Positions 35,196 through 44,018 of a DNA stretch of 59,858 nucleotides are shown here, piece by piece. The position numbers and the translations under genes are program-made. The DNA is from Rikenellaceae bacterium (lineage in GTDB: Bacteria; Bacteroidota; Bacteroidia; Bacteroidales; Rikenellaceae): positions 1 through 59,858 of the forward strand of contig JAFPAT010000063.1 in the NCBI GenBank assembly GCA_017425655.1, written 5' to 3'. The notes under the pieces are model-generated. The model was given only the letters and a program-made list of their open reading frames with translations. It did not search any database and was not told where the DNA came from. Positions within the stretch are counted from its first letter, which is position 1; each line of letters begins with the position of its first letter.

Positions 35196-35226
35196 CAAAT
35201 ATACGCTCAAATTTTCGATCCTCAAA
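35196..35226 (-). promoter_or_regulatory. Promoter of the epimerase/threonine dehydrogenase gene
   Basis: On the minus strand TTTG (35226-35223), a 19-bp spacer and TATATTTG (35203-35196) match the Bacteroidetes consensus. It is about 92 bp before the ATG. Confidence 0.75.
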
Positions 35227-35296
35227 ATTTCGCAGCGGCTTTTTCATGCGCTAAAGCAGATAAATTTTGAGGCTATTGGTTTTTGACGGTTAATAC

Positions 35297-35327
35297 TTGC
35301 GATTTAGGTCGCAAAAATTTATATTTG
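35297..35327 (+). promoter_or_regulatory. Promoter of the DUF2752 gene
   Basis: CTTG (TTG at 35297-35299), 20 bp, TATATTTG (35320-35327). Transcription would start after 35330, which rules out the longer open frame starting at 35283 and favours the ATG at 35364. Confidence 0.7.
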
Positions 35328-35363
35328 CATCTTAATCGGAACGAGATATTTAGCAGTAGTAGA

Positions 35364-35747
35364 ATGATGACTAAACGGGAAAAATGGACCCTCGCAGGTT
35401 TGGCTGCTGTTGTGGTATTTGTAGTGGCGATCTATTTTTGTTTTGATCCTGCGACAACCCCATTTCCTCGTTGTATATTCTTCTCGCTGACAGGTTGGAA
35501 ATGCCCGGGATGCGGGTCGCAACGTGCGATACATTCGTTACTTCACCTCGATTTTGTGGCAGCGTGGCGATATAATGCCTTCTTCCTGCTGACAATTCCG
35601 TATCTATTAATGCTCTTTGTGGTGGGGTGGTTTGACCGCCAAAGACGCACAATCCTGCATCGTATTCTAAATAGTCATCTGCTCATCTGGTGCTATGTCG
35701 CGCTGGCAATGGGGTGGTGGCTCGCGCGAAATATTTTCGGCTGGTAG
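35364..35747 (+). CDS. DUF2752 small membrane protein
   Basis: 127 residues from the ATG at 35364 (a second ATG is the next codon). Three hydrophobic segments are visible: LAGLAAVVVFVVAIYFCF, FFLLTIPYLLMLFVVGWF and LIWCYVALAMGWWLARNIF. Between the first two is the DUF2752 signature FPRCIFFSLTGWKCPGCGSQRAIHSLL, cut here in its description to the CPGCGxxR core. The family's role is unknown; the paired cysteines suggest metal or thiol chemistry. The GT4 gene starts 84 bp downstream with its own likely promoter. Confidence 0.85.
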   Translation: MMTKREKWTLAGLAAVVVFVVAIYFCFDPATTPFPRCIFFSLTGWKCPGCGSQRAIHSLLHLDFVAAWRYNAFFLLTIPYLLMLFVVGWFDRQRRTILHRILNSHLLIWCYVALAMGWWLARNIFGW

Positions 35748-35777
35748 TTGTCAGATATGCAAAAAAGGGGGTGTTGA

Positions 35778-35809
35778 TTTGGTTTTCCCGCCGAAAATCA
35801 CTATCTTGT
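35778..35809 (+). promoter_or_regulatory. Probable promoter of the lone GT4 gene
   Basis: TTTG (35778-35781), a 20-bp spacer and TATCTTGT (35802-35809). The -7 box differs from consensus at the end. The ATG follows 22 bp later. Confidence 0.5.
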
Positions 35810-35831
35810 CATAATAAATCGAGCGAACAAT

Positions 35832-36974
35832 ATGAAAAAAGTTACGGTTTTAGGCCCTGCACATCCCTATCGTGGTGGCTTGGCTTCGATTATGGAGATT
35901 ATGGCACGCACATTTGCGACTCGCGGTGCGGAAGTTGATATTAAGACCTTTACGTTGCAATATCCCGAATTTTTATTCCCTGGCAAGACGCAGTACTCTG
36001 ATCGTCCTGCGCCAGAGGATCTCAATATTGAGCGTTGTGTCAGCACGGTCAATCCCTTCAATTGGATTAAAGTTGGTCGCCGTATTCGTCGCGAGCGCCC
36101 CGATGTGGTGCTGATGAAGTATTGGACACCGTTTATGGCTCCCTGTTTTGGTACGATTGCCCGCATTGCGCGTGGTAACGGTCATACGAAGGTGCTGGTG
36201 CAGATCGATAACGTGATCCCGCACGAACACCATTTGATCGACCGCCCTTGTACGGCCTATTTTGTCAATAGCGTCGATGGCTTTGTCTATATGTCGCAGC
36301 AGGTGAAGGACGATCTTGACCAATTCACCACTACCAAACCCGCGTTGTTCTCGCCTCATCCGCTGTTTGTCAATTTTGGCGAGGCGGTGTCGAAAGAGGA
36401 GGCGTGCGCAAAGTTGGGACTCGATCCTACGGTTGAGTATTCACTCTTCTTTGGTATTATCCGCGACTATAAAGGCCTTGATCTTCTGCTTGATACGTGG
36501 GCAAAACTCAAAGCCGACGGGCAGACTTCGAATCGCAAACTGATTGTGGCTGGCGAGTTCTACTACAATCGTGAAAAGTATATCGAGCAGATCGAGCGTT
36601 TGGGATTGAAGGATGACGTGTTGCTGCACGACTATTTCGTGGCAGACGATATGGTGCGCTACTTCTTCTCGGCGGTTGATGTGCTGATTCAGCCCTATTG
36701 GAGTGCAACGCAGAGCGGCGTAACGCAGATTGCCTATAATTTCTCGTTGCCGATGATCGTAACGAATGTGGGAGGGTTGGCAGAAATTGTGCCCGACGAT
36801 GTGGTGGGCTATGTTACCGATACCAATGTCGAGTCGCTCTCGGAGGCTTTTGTGAAGTTCTACTCGGAGGGTACGGCCGAGCGTATGCGCTCGAATATGG
36901 CCGAGGAGCGCAAACGATTCAGCTGGGAGGCAATGGCCGACTGCCTGACCGAAGTCTATAAAATGACGAAGTAA
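35832..36974 (+). CDS. Glycosyltransferase (GT4-like, GT-B fold)
   Basis: 380 residues. The start (KVTVLGPAHPYRGGLASIME) and the C-terminal donor half (YSLFFGIIRDYKGLDLLLD, KLIVAGEFYYNREKY, VLLHDYFVADDMVRYFF) follow the GT4 pattern. Where the EX7E motif normally lies the sequence reads YWSATQSGVTQIAYNFSLP, with neither glutamate, so catalysis or donor binding must differ. It sits alone, away from the polysaccharide operon. The target could be a glycolipid or glycoprotein; nothing in the context decides. Confidence 0.85.
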   Translation: MKKVTVLGPAHPYRGGLASIMEIMARTFATRGAEVDIKTFTLQYPEFLFPGKTQYSDRPAPEDLNIERCVSTVNPFNWIKVGRRIRRERPDVVLMKYWTPFMAPCFGTIARIARGNGHTKVLVQIDNVIPHEHHLIDRPCTAYFVNSVDGFVYMSQQVKDDLDQFTTTKPALFSPHPLFVNFGEAVSKEEACAKLGLDPTVEYSLFFGIIRDYKGLDLLLDTWAKLKADGQTSNRKLIVAGEFYYNREKYIEQIERLGLKDDVLLHDYFVADDMVRYFFSAVDVLIQPYWSATQSGVTQIAYNFSLPMIVTNVGGLAEIVPDDVVGYVTDTNVESLSEAFVKFYSEGTAERMRSNMAEERKRFSWEAMADCLTEVYKMTK

Positions 36975-36993
36975 AAAATAGATACCTCAATGT

Positions 36994-37021
36994 AAAAGGC
37001 CACCCGTCGAGGTGGCCTTTT
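36994..37021. terminator. Bidirectional terminator
   Basis: AAAAGGCCACC pairs with GGTGGCCTTTT around CGTCGA, between the convergent GT4 and TSCPD genes. Confidence 0.88.
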
Positions 37022-37041
37022 GCTTTGGTAATCAACCGCAA

Positions 37042-37299
37042 TTAGTCGGCAATGCGCTTCAATGCCTGTGCCAGCTGATCGGGGCACGATGTACCTCGAC
37101 CACGGCAGTCGATACCTTCGAGGCGAGCGATGGCCTCGTGTACCTCCATACCGCGAATGAGTGCCGCAACACCCTGCGTATTGCCGTGGCAACCGCCAAT
37201 AAACTGAACCGAACTCACCTTGCCGTCTTCGACAACAACATCAATCAGTTGCGAACAAACGCCTTGCGGAATATAAGTAGTGCTTTTCTTCATCTTCAT
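37042..37299 (-). CDS. TSCPD domain protein (TIGR03905 family)
   Basis: 85 residues from the ATG at 37299; a second ATG two codons later is equally possible. The whole protein is one TSCPD domain, with the C-terminal signature GRGTSCPDQLAQAL and paired cysteines (QGVCSQL, GGCHGNT, IDCRGRG). The same domain ends some ribonucleotide reductases and occurs alone in small anaerobe proteins; a metal-binding role is suspected but unproven. The gene is single, facing away from tRNA-Gln. Confidence 0.85.
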   Translation of the reverse strand: MKMKKSTTYIPQGVCSQLIDVVVEDGKVSSVQFIGGCHGNTQGVAALIRGMEVHEAIARLEGIDCRGRGTSCPDQLAQALKRIAD

Positions 37300-37382
37300 T
37301 TCGTTTTTGGGAGGACAAAAATAGTCAAATTTCTCGAACAACCGCAATTCCGACGAGCGAAAACGAAAAATATTTCAATGAA

Positions 37383-37413
37383 TTTGTCGAATGTAAAAAA
37401 ATGTGTATCTTTG
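37383..37413 (+). promoter_or_regulatory. Promoter of tRNA-Gln
   Basis: TTTG (37383-37386), a 19-bp spacer and TATCTTTG (37406-37413), a full match to the Bacteroidetes consensus, 22 bp before the tRNA. Confidence 0.8.
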
Positions 37414-37435
37414 CAACCGCTTACGAGCACCGGAT

Positions 37436-37506
37436 TGAGCTATGGTGTAATGGTAACACGTCAGATTTTGGTTCTGAAATTTTGGGTTCGAGCCCCGATA
37501 GCTCAA
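37436..37506 (+). tRNA. tRNA-Gln (anticodon TTG)
   Basis: A 71-nt cloverleaf. The acceptor stem is TGAGCTA / TAGCTCA. The anticodon arm is CAGA-TTTTGGT-TCTG with anticodon TTG, reading CAA and by wobble CAG. The T arm contains GGGTTCGAGCCC. The 3' CCA is not encoded. It has its own promoter and a terminator seven bases on. Confidence 0.95.
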
Positions 37507-37512
37507 CACAAC

Positions 37513-37545
37513 AAAGGCCGCACTAATCGCAGTGCGGCCTTTATT
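37513..37545. terminator. Bidirectional terminator
   Basis: A 12-bp stem (AAAGGCCGCACT / AGTGCGGCCTTT, 6-base loop) serves tRNA-Gln on the plus strand and glgB on the minus strand. Confidence 0.88.
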
Positions 37546-37561
37546 GTATCTGTACCTCGGC

Positions 37562-39598
37562 TTATTTATATCGCTTGAATATGCGAGCCGTGCGCGAGGT
37601 GTTATATATACTAATAGTGTGGCGCACCGAGCCAACGTCGCACTTTTCGGGCGAACTGAAGTGGTAGCTTGCGAGATCCTCGCGACCGAAACCTCCGAAA
37701 CGCTCCTCGTCAGTCGAGAGTACAATGCGGTAGCGACCCGGCTCGCGTACTGGTACAACATAGTCAGGAATCGATGCTGTGCCGCTCCAATTGAATACAA
37801 AGATCAGATCGCGGTGAGCAAAGACCATTGTCTGATTGTCCTGATCCATCAGCAAGTTGTAAGCATAGCCATCTTCCAACACCTTGTAACGCTTCATCAA
37901 CTTGATCATTGCCTGATCGAAATCACCCAACTGCGAGTAGCGCAGGAAGGGGTTGCGGGCCAGCGACCACTGACGACGAGCATAGTCGTAGCTCCAATCG
38001 TTGCCTGCACGCGGGAAGTCGATCCATTCGGGATGACCGAACTCGTTACCCATAAAATTGAGGTATGCCTGACCGCCCGTCGAGATTGTCATCAGTCGGA
38101 TCATCTTATGCAGAGCGATACCGCGATCGACGATCAAGTTCTTCGAACCGCGATTCATATCGGTATACATCTCCTTGTCCATCAGTCGGAAAGCAATCGT
38201 CTGATCGCCCACCATAGCTTGGTCGTGGCTCTCGGCGTATGCCACCGTGCCCACATCGGGCAGGCGGTTGGTCATAATCTCCCAAATCTGCCACATATTC
38301 CACTCCTCATCGGGTATTTCCTTCAAGAGTTTGATCCAGAAGTCGGGGATCGCCATACCCAGGCGATAGTCGAAACCGATACCGCCATCGTCTATCTTCT
38401 GGCACATACCCGGCATGCCGCTCACATCCTCGGCAATCGTAATGGCCGACGGGCGGAAGTCGTGAATCAGTCGGTTGGCGAGAGTGAGGTATGTAATTGC
38501 GGGTCGATTGACCGTTTCGTCGAAGAACTTCTCGCGCGCATCGAATTCGGTGTAGCCGTGGTGGTCATAGAGCATTGAGGTTACGCCATCGAAACGGAAA
38601 CCATCAAAGTGGAACTCATCGAGCCAATATTTGAGGTTCGAGAGCAGGAAGTGCTGCACCTCGGGCTTTGCATAGTCGAATGTCATCGAGTCCCAATACT
38701 TCTGGTAGCCTGCCTCGCCTGCGGGTGAGTAGTGGTGGTCGCTACCGTCCAATTCGCGCAGACCCTCGTTGAAGTTCTTGACATAGTGGGCGTGAACGAC
38801 GTCCATAATCACAGCCAATCCCATCGAGTGAGCCGTGCGGATCAACTCTTTCAACTCCTCGGGTGTGCCGAAGCGGCTCGACGGAGCATAGAAATTCGAA
38901 ACGTGGTAACCGAACGAACCGTAGTAGGGGTGCTCGGCAACGGCCATCAGCTGCACAGCGTTGTAGCCCGCGCGACGAATCTTCGGCAGAATCTTGCGCG
39001 TAAATTCGCGGTACGTACCCACGCCCGCCTTCTCTTGTGCCATACCCACGTGAGCCTCGTAGATCAGTAGCGAGCCGAGCGACTTGGTATCGAACTGATC
39101 CCCCTGCCAATCGAACTGCTCGGCAGGTGCCCAAAATTGAGCAGAATAGTCCTTTGTCTCGTCATTCTGCACTACGCGAGTGGCGTATGCGGGAATACGA
39201 TCGTGCCAACCATTGTCGCCGTGCACGGCCATTTTGTATGTCGAGCCGTGTGTGAGCTTGTTCTTGTACATCGCGTCGGGCAGAAAGATACTCCACACGC
39301 CGCCTTCGCCACGATGCAATTCTAATTCACCACGTCGCCAATCATTGAAGTCGCCAAACAGATAGACCTCCTTGGCTGCGGGCAACCACTCGCGGAACCA
39401 CCAACCCGAAAGAAACTCGTCGCGTTGCCAACCATAGTAGCGATAGCCATTAGCATAATCGACGATTGATCCAGCGGTGCGCTCGATCTGAAACATTTGA
39501 TTGATATATAGTTCTTTGCGATGGATTAACTCTCCTTCGACAGGCTCTAACCAAGCATCGCGCTCAACGATTGGAATGTGCTTTTTGGTGATCAACAT
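37562..39598 (-). CDS. glgB: 1,4-alpha-glucan branching enzyme
   Basis: 678 residues from the ATG at 39598 (MLITKKHIPIVERDAWLEP). An N-terminal CBM48 domain (REWLPAAKEVYLFGDFNDW) precedes the GH13 barrel. Its conserved regions are VIMDVVHAHYVKN, the nucleophile Asp in GFRFDGVTSMLY, the acid Glu in ITIAEDVSGMPG, and YAESHDQAMVGD. The arrangement is that of the eukaryote-like GH13_8 branching enzymes rather than E. coli GlgB. It makes alpha-1,6 branches in glycogen. No other glycogen gene is next to it; PPi-PFK nearby shares only central carbon metabolism. Confidence 0.94.
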   Translation of the reverse strand: MLITKKHIPIVERDAWLEPVEGELIHRKELYINQMFQIERTAGSIVDYANGYRYYGWQRDEFLSGWWFREWLPAAKEVYLFGDFNDWRRGELELHRGEGGVWSIFLPDAMYKNKLTHGSTYKMAVHGDNGWHDRIPAYATRVVQNDETKDYSAQFWAPAEQFDWQGDQFDTKSLGSLLIYEAHVGMAQEKAGVGTYREFTRKILPKIRRAGYNAVQLMAVAEHPYYGSFGYHVSNFYAPSSRFGTPEELKELIRTAHSMGLAVIMDVVHAHYVKNFNEGLRELDGSDHHYSPAGEAGYQKYWDSMTFDYAKPEVQHFLLSNLKYWLDEFHFDGFRFDGVTSMLYDHHGYTEFDAREKFFDETVNRPAITYLTLANRLIHDFRPSAITIAEDVSGMPGMCQKIDDGGIGFDYRLGMAIPDFWIKLLKEIPDEEWNMWQIWEIMTNRLPDVGTVAYAESHDQAMVGDQTIAFRLMDKEMYTDMNRGSKNLIVDRGIALHKMIRLMTISTGGQAYLNFMGNEFGHPEWIDFPRAGNDWSYDYARRQWSLARNPFLRYSQLGDFDQAMIKLMKRYKVLEDGYAYNLLMDQDNQTMVFAHRDLIFVFNWSGTASIPDYVVPVREPGRYRIVLSTDEERFGGFGREDLASYHFSSPEKCDVGSVRHTISIYNTSRTARIFKRYK

Positions 39599-39769
39599 AG
39601 CGTTAAGTCTTAAAAATTGACACAATAAAGTTATGAATTTTGCGCCAAATATGCAAGAATTCGAAAAATTTTTCTAATTTTGTAAAGATTATGGGTACAA
39701 AATGCCCATAGATTTGGTGAGCAAAACAACAATTAAACTAATATTAACTAAACACAAATTTCTTACACT

Positions 39770-41329
39770 ATGTTCAAAGGACATCCCAAAGGTTTGTTGG
39801 CTGCTGCTTTGAGTAATATGGGTGAGCGTTTCGGCTACTATATTATGAACGCAGTGCTGGTACTGTTCCTCTGCTCGAAGTTCGGTCTGAACGAGGCAGT
39901 CAGCGGTACTATCTATTCGGTATTCTATGCAGGTATCTATCTGTTGGCATTGGTTGGTGGTCTTATCGCTGACCGCAGCCAGAATTACAAGGCTACCATT
40001 AAGTCGGGTTTGATCGTAATGGCAAGCGGTTACGTATTGCTGTCGATTCCCATTTTGGCAACTGCCGGTAACACCACTTGGTTGTTGGCATTGACCTGCT
40101 TCGCATTGTTCCTGATCGCATTTGGTAACGGTCTGTTCAAGGGTAACCTGCAGGCTATCGTTGGTCAGATGTACGATAACTTCGAGGCTGAGGCTGCAAA
40201 GGAAGGCCCCGAGGCATTGGCATTGGCAAAGAGCAAGCGTGATTCGGGCTTCCAGATTTTCTACGTATTCATCAATGTTGGTGGTCTGATCGCTCCGTTC
40301 GTAGCACCGTTGCTGCGTGAGTGGTGGTTGAATACCAACGGAATGGTTTACAACGCACAGCTTCCCGCACTCTGCCACGAGTTCATCCAGAACGCTGCAG
40401 CAATGGCTCCCGAGGCTATGGCTAACCTGACGCAGTTGATGACCGAGGTTGGTGGCGCAGTTGATAATATGGCTGAATCGTGCCAGAACTACTTGCAGAT
40501 CTTCAACGAGGGTATCCACTATTCGTTCATCGCTTCGGTTGCTGCAATGTTGATCTCGCTGGTGATCTTCATCGCATCGCAGAAGATGTTCCCCAATCCT
40601 GCAAAGAAAGAGGCTGTTAAGAGCATCGAATATACTCCCGAGGAGAAGGCTGCTGCTGCAAAAGAGATTAAGCAGCGTCTGTATGCTCTGTTCGCAGTGC
40701 TGGGCGTAGTTATCTTCTTCTGGTTCTCGTTCCACCAGAACGGTATGTCGCTGTCGTTCTTCGCTCGCGACTTCGTCGATTCGTCGGCTGTTGCTCCCGA
40801 GGTATGGCAGGCAATTAACCCCTTCTTTGTGATCGTACTGACTCCGATTATTATGGCAATCTTCGGTGCTTTGGCACGTCGTGGTAAGGAGATCTCGACT
40901 CCTCGCAAGATCGCTATCGGTATGTTCATCGCAGGTTTGGCATTCTTGTTCTTGGCAATCTACTCGTTCATCGTAGGTTATCCTTCGGCTGACGCATTCA
41001 AGGCTCTGCCTATCGCTGAGCAGATGGCGGCAAAGGCTCATTGGTGGGTTCTGATCGCAGTTTACTTCTTCCTGACTGTTGCAGAGTTGTTCATCTCGCC
41101 GCTGGGTCTGTCGTTCGTATCGAAGGTAGCTCCTAAGCACCTGCTCGGTCTGTGCCAGGGTCTGTGGCTGGGTGCAACCGCAGTTGGTAACCTGATGTTG
41201 TGGGTTGGTCCTCTGATGTACAACGCTTGGCCTTTGTGGCAGTGCTGGACCGTATTCCTCGTAGTATGCCTTGTTTCGATGGGCGTAATGCTGGGTATGG
41301 TTAAGTGGTTGGAGCGCGTTACGAAGTAA
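39770..41329 (+). CDS. Proton-dependent oligopeptide (POT/PTR2) transporter
   Basis: 519 residues with about 14 hydrophobic segments. The POT signatures are visible: HPKGLLAAALSNMGERFGYY carries the E-R-F-x-Y motif of helix 1, GGLIADR follows helix 2, and GNGLFKGNLQAIVGQMYD and FYVFINVGGLIAPFV follow. The family imports di- and tripeptides with protons, which suits a peptide-fermenting gut anaerobe. It is monocistronic: a terminator follows, and a -7-like TAATTTTG (39675-39682) lies upstream. A complete antisense frame across it is only a codon-use shadow. Confidence 0.93.
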   Translation: MFKGHPKGLLAAALSNMGERFGYYIMNAVLVLFLCSKFGLNEAVSGTIYSVFYAGIYLLALVGGLIADRSQNYKATIKSGLIVMASGYVLLSIPILATAGNTTWLLALTCFALFLIAFGNGLFKGNLQAIVGQMYDNFEAEAAKEGPEALALAKSKRDSGFQIFYVFINVGGLIAPFVAPLLREWWLNTNGMVYNAQLPALCHEFIQNAAAMAPEAMANLTQLMTEVGGAVDNMAESCQNYLQIFNEGIHYSFIASVAAMLISLVIFIASQKMFPNPAKKEAVKSIEYTPEEKAAAAKEIKQRLYALFAVLGVVIFFWFSFHQNGMSLSFFARDFVDSSAVAPEVWQAINPFFVIVLTPIIMAIFGALARRGKEISTPRKIAIGMFIAGLAFLFLAIYSFIVGYPSADAFKALPIAEQMAAKAHWWVLIAVYFFLTVAELFISPLGLSFVSKVAPKHLLGLCQGLWLGATAVGNLMLWVGPLMYNAWPLWQCWTVFLVVCLVSMGVMLGMVKWLERVTK

Positions 41330-41354
41330 GCGATCGAAGATCACAAAAATCGAT

Positions 41355-41391
41355 AAAAGGTGCGGGGCAAATGATGTCCCGCACTTTTTTT
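41355..41391 (+). terminator. Terminator of the peptide transporter gene
   Basis: GTGCGGG (41360-41366) pairs with CCCGCAC (41378-41384) around an 11-base loop, followed by T7. Confidence 0.8.
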
Positions 41392-41523
41392 GTGCAGAAT
41401 ATTAAGATATTTGCCGAAAAAATCGTAATTTTGGGCGCGGAAAGGTGTGAATGTGCATTTTTCGGCAACGACACAACGTAAAGCAGTAAGAATAAGTATA
41501 ACTCTAAATTTAGACAAACAACA

Positions 41524-42756
41524 ATGAAACAGGCAATTGCAATTCTGACGGGTGGCGGTCCGGCTCCCGGTATGAACACTGTTGTAGGCAGTGTAGCTAA
41601 GACCTTCTTGGAGAAGGGTTACCGTGTAATCGGTCTTCACTATGGTTATTCGGGTTTGTTCAATCCGTCGCCTCGCACCGAGGATCTGGATTTCGTAAAG
41701 GCAGACTACATCTTCAATCAGGGTGGTTCGTACCTGACTATGAGCCGCTTCAAGCCCACCGATAAGGATTTCGAGGAGAACTTCAACCTCAAATTCTTCA
41801 CCGAGAACAACGTTAAGTTGCTCGTAACCGTAGGTGGTGACGATACCGCTTCGACCGCAAACCGCATTGCAAAGTTCCTCGAAGCAAAGCAGTATCCTAT
41901 TGCTAACATCCACGTTCCCAAGACTATCGACAACGACCTGCCCCTGCCTATGGGTACTCCGACCTTCGGTTACCAGTCGGCAAAGGAGGGTGGTACGGTA
42001 ATCGGCCGCGCAGTTTATAACGACGCTCGCACTTCGGCTAACTGGTTCGTAGTTGCAGCTATGGGTCGTTCGGCTGGCCACTTGGCATTTGGTATCGGTA
42101 CCGCTTGCCACTATCCTATGATCGTTATCCCCGAGATGTTCAACAAGACCGAGATCACCGTTGAGAAGATCGTGAACTTGGTTGTATCGGCTATCATCAA
42201 GCGTAAGTTGATGGGTATCGAGTACGGTGTTGCAATGATTTCGGAGGGTGTATTCCACTCGTTGTCGGACGAGGAGATCAAGAAGTCGGGTGTTCACTTC
42301 ACCTACGACGATCACGGTCATCCCGAGTTGGGTAAGGTTTCGAAGGCTCACATCTTCAACGAGATGCTCGAGAAGAAGGTTAAGGAGCTCGGTTTGAAGG
42401 TTAAGTCGCGTCCGGTTGAGATCGGTTACGAGGTTCGTTGCCAGACTCCTATCGCATACGACTTGGTATATTGCTCGCAGTTGGGTATGGGCGTTTACAA
42501 GCTGTTCAGCGAGGGTAAGACCGGCTGTATGGTATATGTAAGCACCGACGGTATGGTATCGCCTCTCTACTTGAAGGATTTGCAGGATCCCACCACCGGT
42601 AAGATTCCTCCCCGTCTGGTTAATATCGAGTCGGATAAGTTCAAGCAGGTTGTTGACTATCTGCTGAACTATGTAACCGAGGAGGACTACGAGGCTGCTA
42701 AGCAGTACGTAGCTAACCCCGAGGAGTACGACTTCCGCAAGATCTTGAATTGGTAA
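41524..42756 (+). CDS. pfp: Pyrophosphate-dependent phosphofructokinase-type enzyme (6-phosphofructokinase family)
   Basis: 410 residues. The P-loop-like start is AIAILTGGGPAPGMNTV. GGDD (residues 104-107) and PKTIDND (132-138) carry the Asp and Lys that mark PPi rather than ATP use; MGRSAGHLAFGIG and GYEVRCQTPIAYD follow. It phosphorylates fructose 6-phosphate with PPi, reversibly, in glycolysis. The size and motifs match the clade usual in Bacteroidetes. Phosphate-donor choice is read from motifs and not tested. It stands alone with a terminator after it. Confidence 0.9.
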   Translation: MKQAIAILTGGGPAPGMNTVVGSVAKTFLEKGYRVIGLHYGYSGLFNPSPRTEDLDFVKADYIFNQGGSYLTMSRFKPTDKDFEENFNLKFFTENNVKLLVTVGGDDTASTANRIAKFLEAKQYPIANIHVPKTIDNDLPLPMGTPTFGYQSAKEGGTVIGRAVYNDARTSANWFVVAAMGRSAGHLAFGIGTACHYPMIVIPEMFNKTEITVEKIVNLVVSAIIKRKLMGIEYGVAMISEGVFHSLSDEEIKKSGVHFTYDDHGHPELGKVSKAHIFNEMLEKKVKELGLKVKSRPVEIGYEVRCQTPIAYDLVYCSQLGMGVYKLFSEGKTGCMVYVSTDGMVSPLYLKDLQDPTTGKIPPRLVNIESDKFKQVVDYLLNYVTEEDYEAAKQYVANPEEYDFRKILNW

Positions 42757-42779
42757 TCCGCTTACCGATCAGATACGAC

Positions 42780-42814
42780 AACGGCCACCTGTGAAGGTGG
42801 CCGTTTTGTTTTTT
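42780..42814. terminator. Bidirectional terminator
   Basis: AACGGCCACC pairs with GGTGGCCGTT around TGTGAA, then TTGTTTTTT, between the convergent pfp and NlpC/P60 genes. Confidence 0.87.
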
Positions 42815-42826
42815 GCTGTATGACGC

Positions 42827-43450
42827 TTATTTTCTGCGACGCTTTCTCGCCTTTTTGACAGGAAATTCGTGTGGTTGGATCAAGTCGGGAATGGGGTGGA
42901 ACTCCAAGCGCCCGAAGATCCGTTCGTGAGTGGTTAAAGGTCGCTCTGGATGAGTGATGCTGATCGCTGTGGCGATTGGTAGCACGCGGCGAGCTCCTAT
43001 ATATCGTGAAGCGTAGTAGTTTTCGGTCGAATGGCTTACGATCACTCCGCGCGAGGTGCTGGCGTGAATAAAGTCGAATTCATCGCCGTTGCACTCGACC
43101 ACAATGCCCACGTGGCCGACGCGCGCTTGTCCTCCACTTCGCCCAGAAAAGAATACCAAATCACCCACAGCCCACGAGCCGCGAGCGACGCTGTCGCCTT
43201 CGAGATATTGATCGCGCGAAGTGCGGGCGAGGGTATGGCCATAGTGGCTGAAGATGTAGAATGTAAATCCCGAACAGTCGAATCGTTTGCCGTTGCTCTG
43301 CCCATATCCATACGGCGTGCCGATATATGAGCGTGCAAAATGTACAAGAGAATCAGGATTCACTTCTGGAGCATCGCTCTTTGTCGAAGCCACAGACGGA
43401 ATCATCATCAATATTGCAAAAATGGATATAAGAGCCTTCGCTGGTCGCAT
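42827..43450 (-). CDS. Secreted NlpC/P60 (C40) cell-wall peptidase
   Basis: 207 residues from the ATG at 43450, the start that gives a signal peptide (MRPAKALISIFAILMMIPSVAS). The NlpC/P60 domain covers residues 33-150. It has Cys 59 in KRFDCSGF, His 113 in VGHVGIV and a third polar residue, His 129, in FIHASTSRGV. Such enzymes cut D-Glu to diamino acid bonds in peptidoglycan stem peptides. The C-terminal 50 residues are basic (KKARKRRRK) and might bind wall polymers or nucleic acid. The upstream start at 43480 overlaps the neighbouring terminator and is less likely. Confidence 0.9.
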   Translation of the reverse strand: MRPAKALISIFAILMMIPSVASTKSDAPEVNPDSLVHFARSYIGTPYGYGQSNGKRFDCSGFTFYIFSHYGHTLARTSRDQYLEGDSVARGSWAVGDLVFFSGRSGGQARVGHVGIVVECNGDEFDFIHASTSRGVIVSHSTENYYASRYIGARRVLPIATAISITHPERPLTTHERIFGRLEFHPIPDLIQPHEFPVKKARKRRRK

Positions 43451-43471
43451 TGTGATTGGTTCGAGAAATGA

Positions 43472-43505
43472 CAAAGACACGGAATTGAGTAGCTCCGTGT
43501 CTTTG
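43472..43505 (-). terminator. Terminator of the small acidic protein gene
   Basis: A perfect 12-bp stem (CAAAGACACGGA / TCCGTGTCTTTG) with a 10-base loop lies between the minus-strand acidic-protein gene and the NlpC/P60 gene. Confidence 0.75.
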
Positions 43506-43550
43506 TTTTTAGTTCAGATAAGAGATTATCGGCTCGCTTGTGTCGAGTAT

Positions 43551-43859
43551 CTACTCGTCATCGTCAGAATCGCTGTCGGCGATATCCTCTGCGCCCTTAA
43601 TCTCATCATCATCGTAATAGTCGTTATCGTTGTCGTCGTCGATATTCTCGTCAATTTTAACATCAATTTTAACAAGATAACTGATCTCCTCGGTCTCGAA
43701 AGGTACAGCGTAGAAGAAGTCGCCCTGAGGCTTATCGACACGCATCATTACATCGGTGAATCCAAGGGGATATTTCTTTTTAAGCTCCTCCTGCAACTCT
43801 GTTGAGAGGTTGTGGAAGCTTGTTACAAGACGTTTTTTTGTTTGAATTGTTTTAGCCAT
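43551..43859 (-). CDS. Small conserved acidic protein, function unknown
   Basis: 102 residues. The first 70 form a compact domain (KKRLVTSFHNLSTELQEELKK, GFTDVMMRVDKPQGDFFYAV). The last 30 are almost only Asp/Glu and Asn (IDDDNDNDYYDDDEIK, ADSDSDDDE). There is no signal peptide. I remember near-identical proteins in other Bacteroidetes, sometimes labelled DNA primase without visible primase motifs; I see none here either. The acidic tail suggests binding to a basic partner or nucleic-acid mimicry. It is a single gene upstream of a strong terminator and divergent from ligA. Confidence 0.8.
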   Translation of the reverse strand: MAKTIQTKKRLVTSFHNLSTELQEELKKKYPLGFTDVMMRVDKPQGDFFYAVPFETEEISYLVKIDVKIDENIDDDNDNDYYDDDEIKGAEDIADSDSDDDE

Positions 43860-44018
43860 AAATGTAACTTTCCAAAATTTTTCACAATTATAAGCAAAAA
43901 ATGCATATCAAGTACGGTTAGAAAATTTTTTTATTTGAAAATATTTACTTGTGTGGCTTTTTTCTCGATTTTCGGTATGAAATATGGCTAAAATAGGGGC
44001 GAATCTCGACAAAATTCG

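Noticed and set aside
39689..41344. 551-residue antisense frame across the peptide transporter
   Set aside because: Cys- and Gln-rich translation with no domain; a codon-use shadow of the transporter. Similar shadows lie over argS, pyrG, yidC and glnS.
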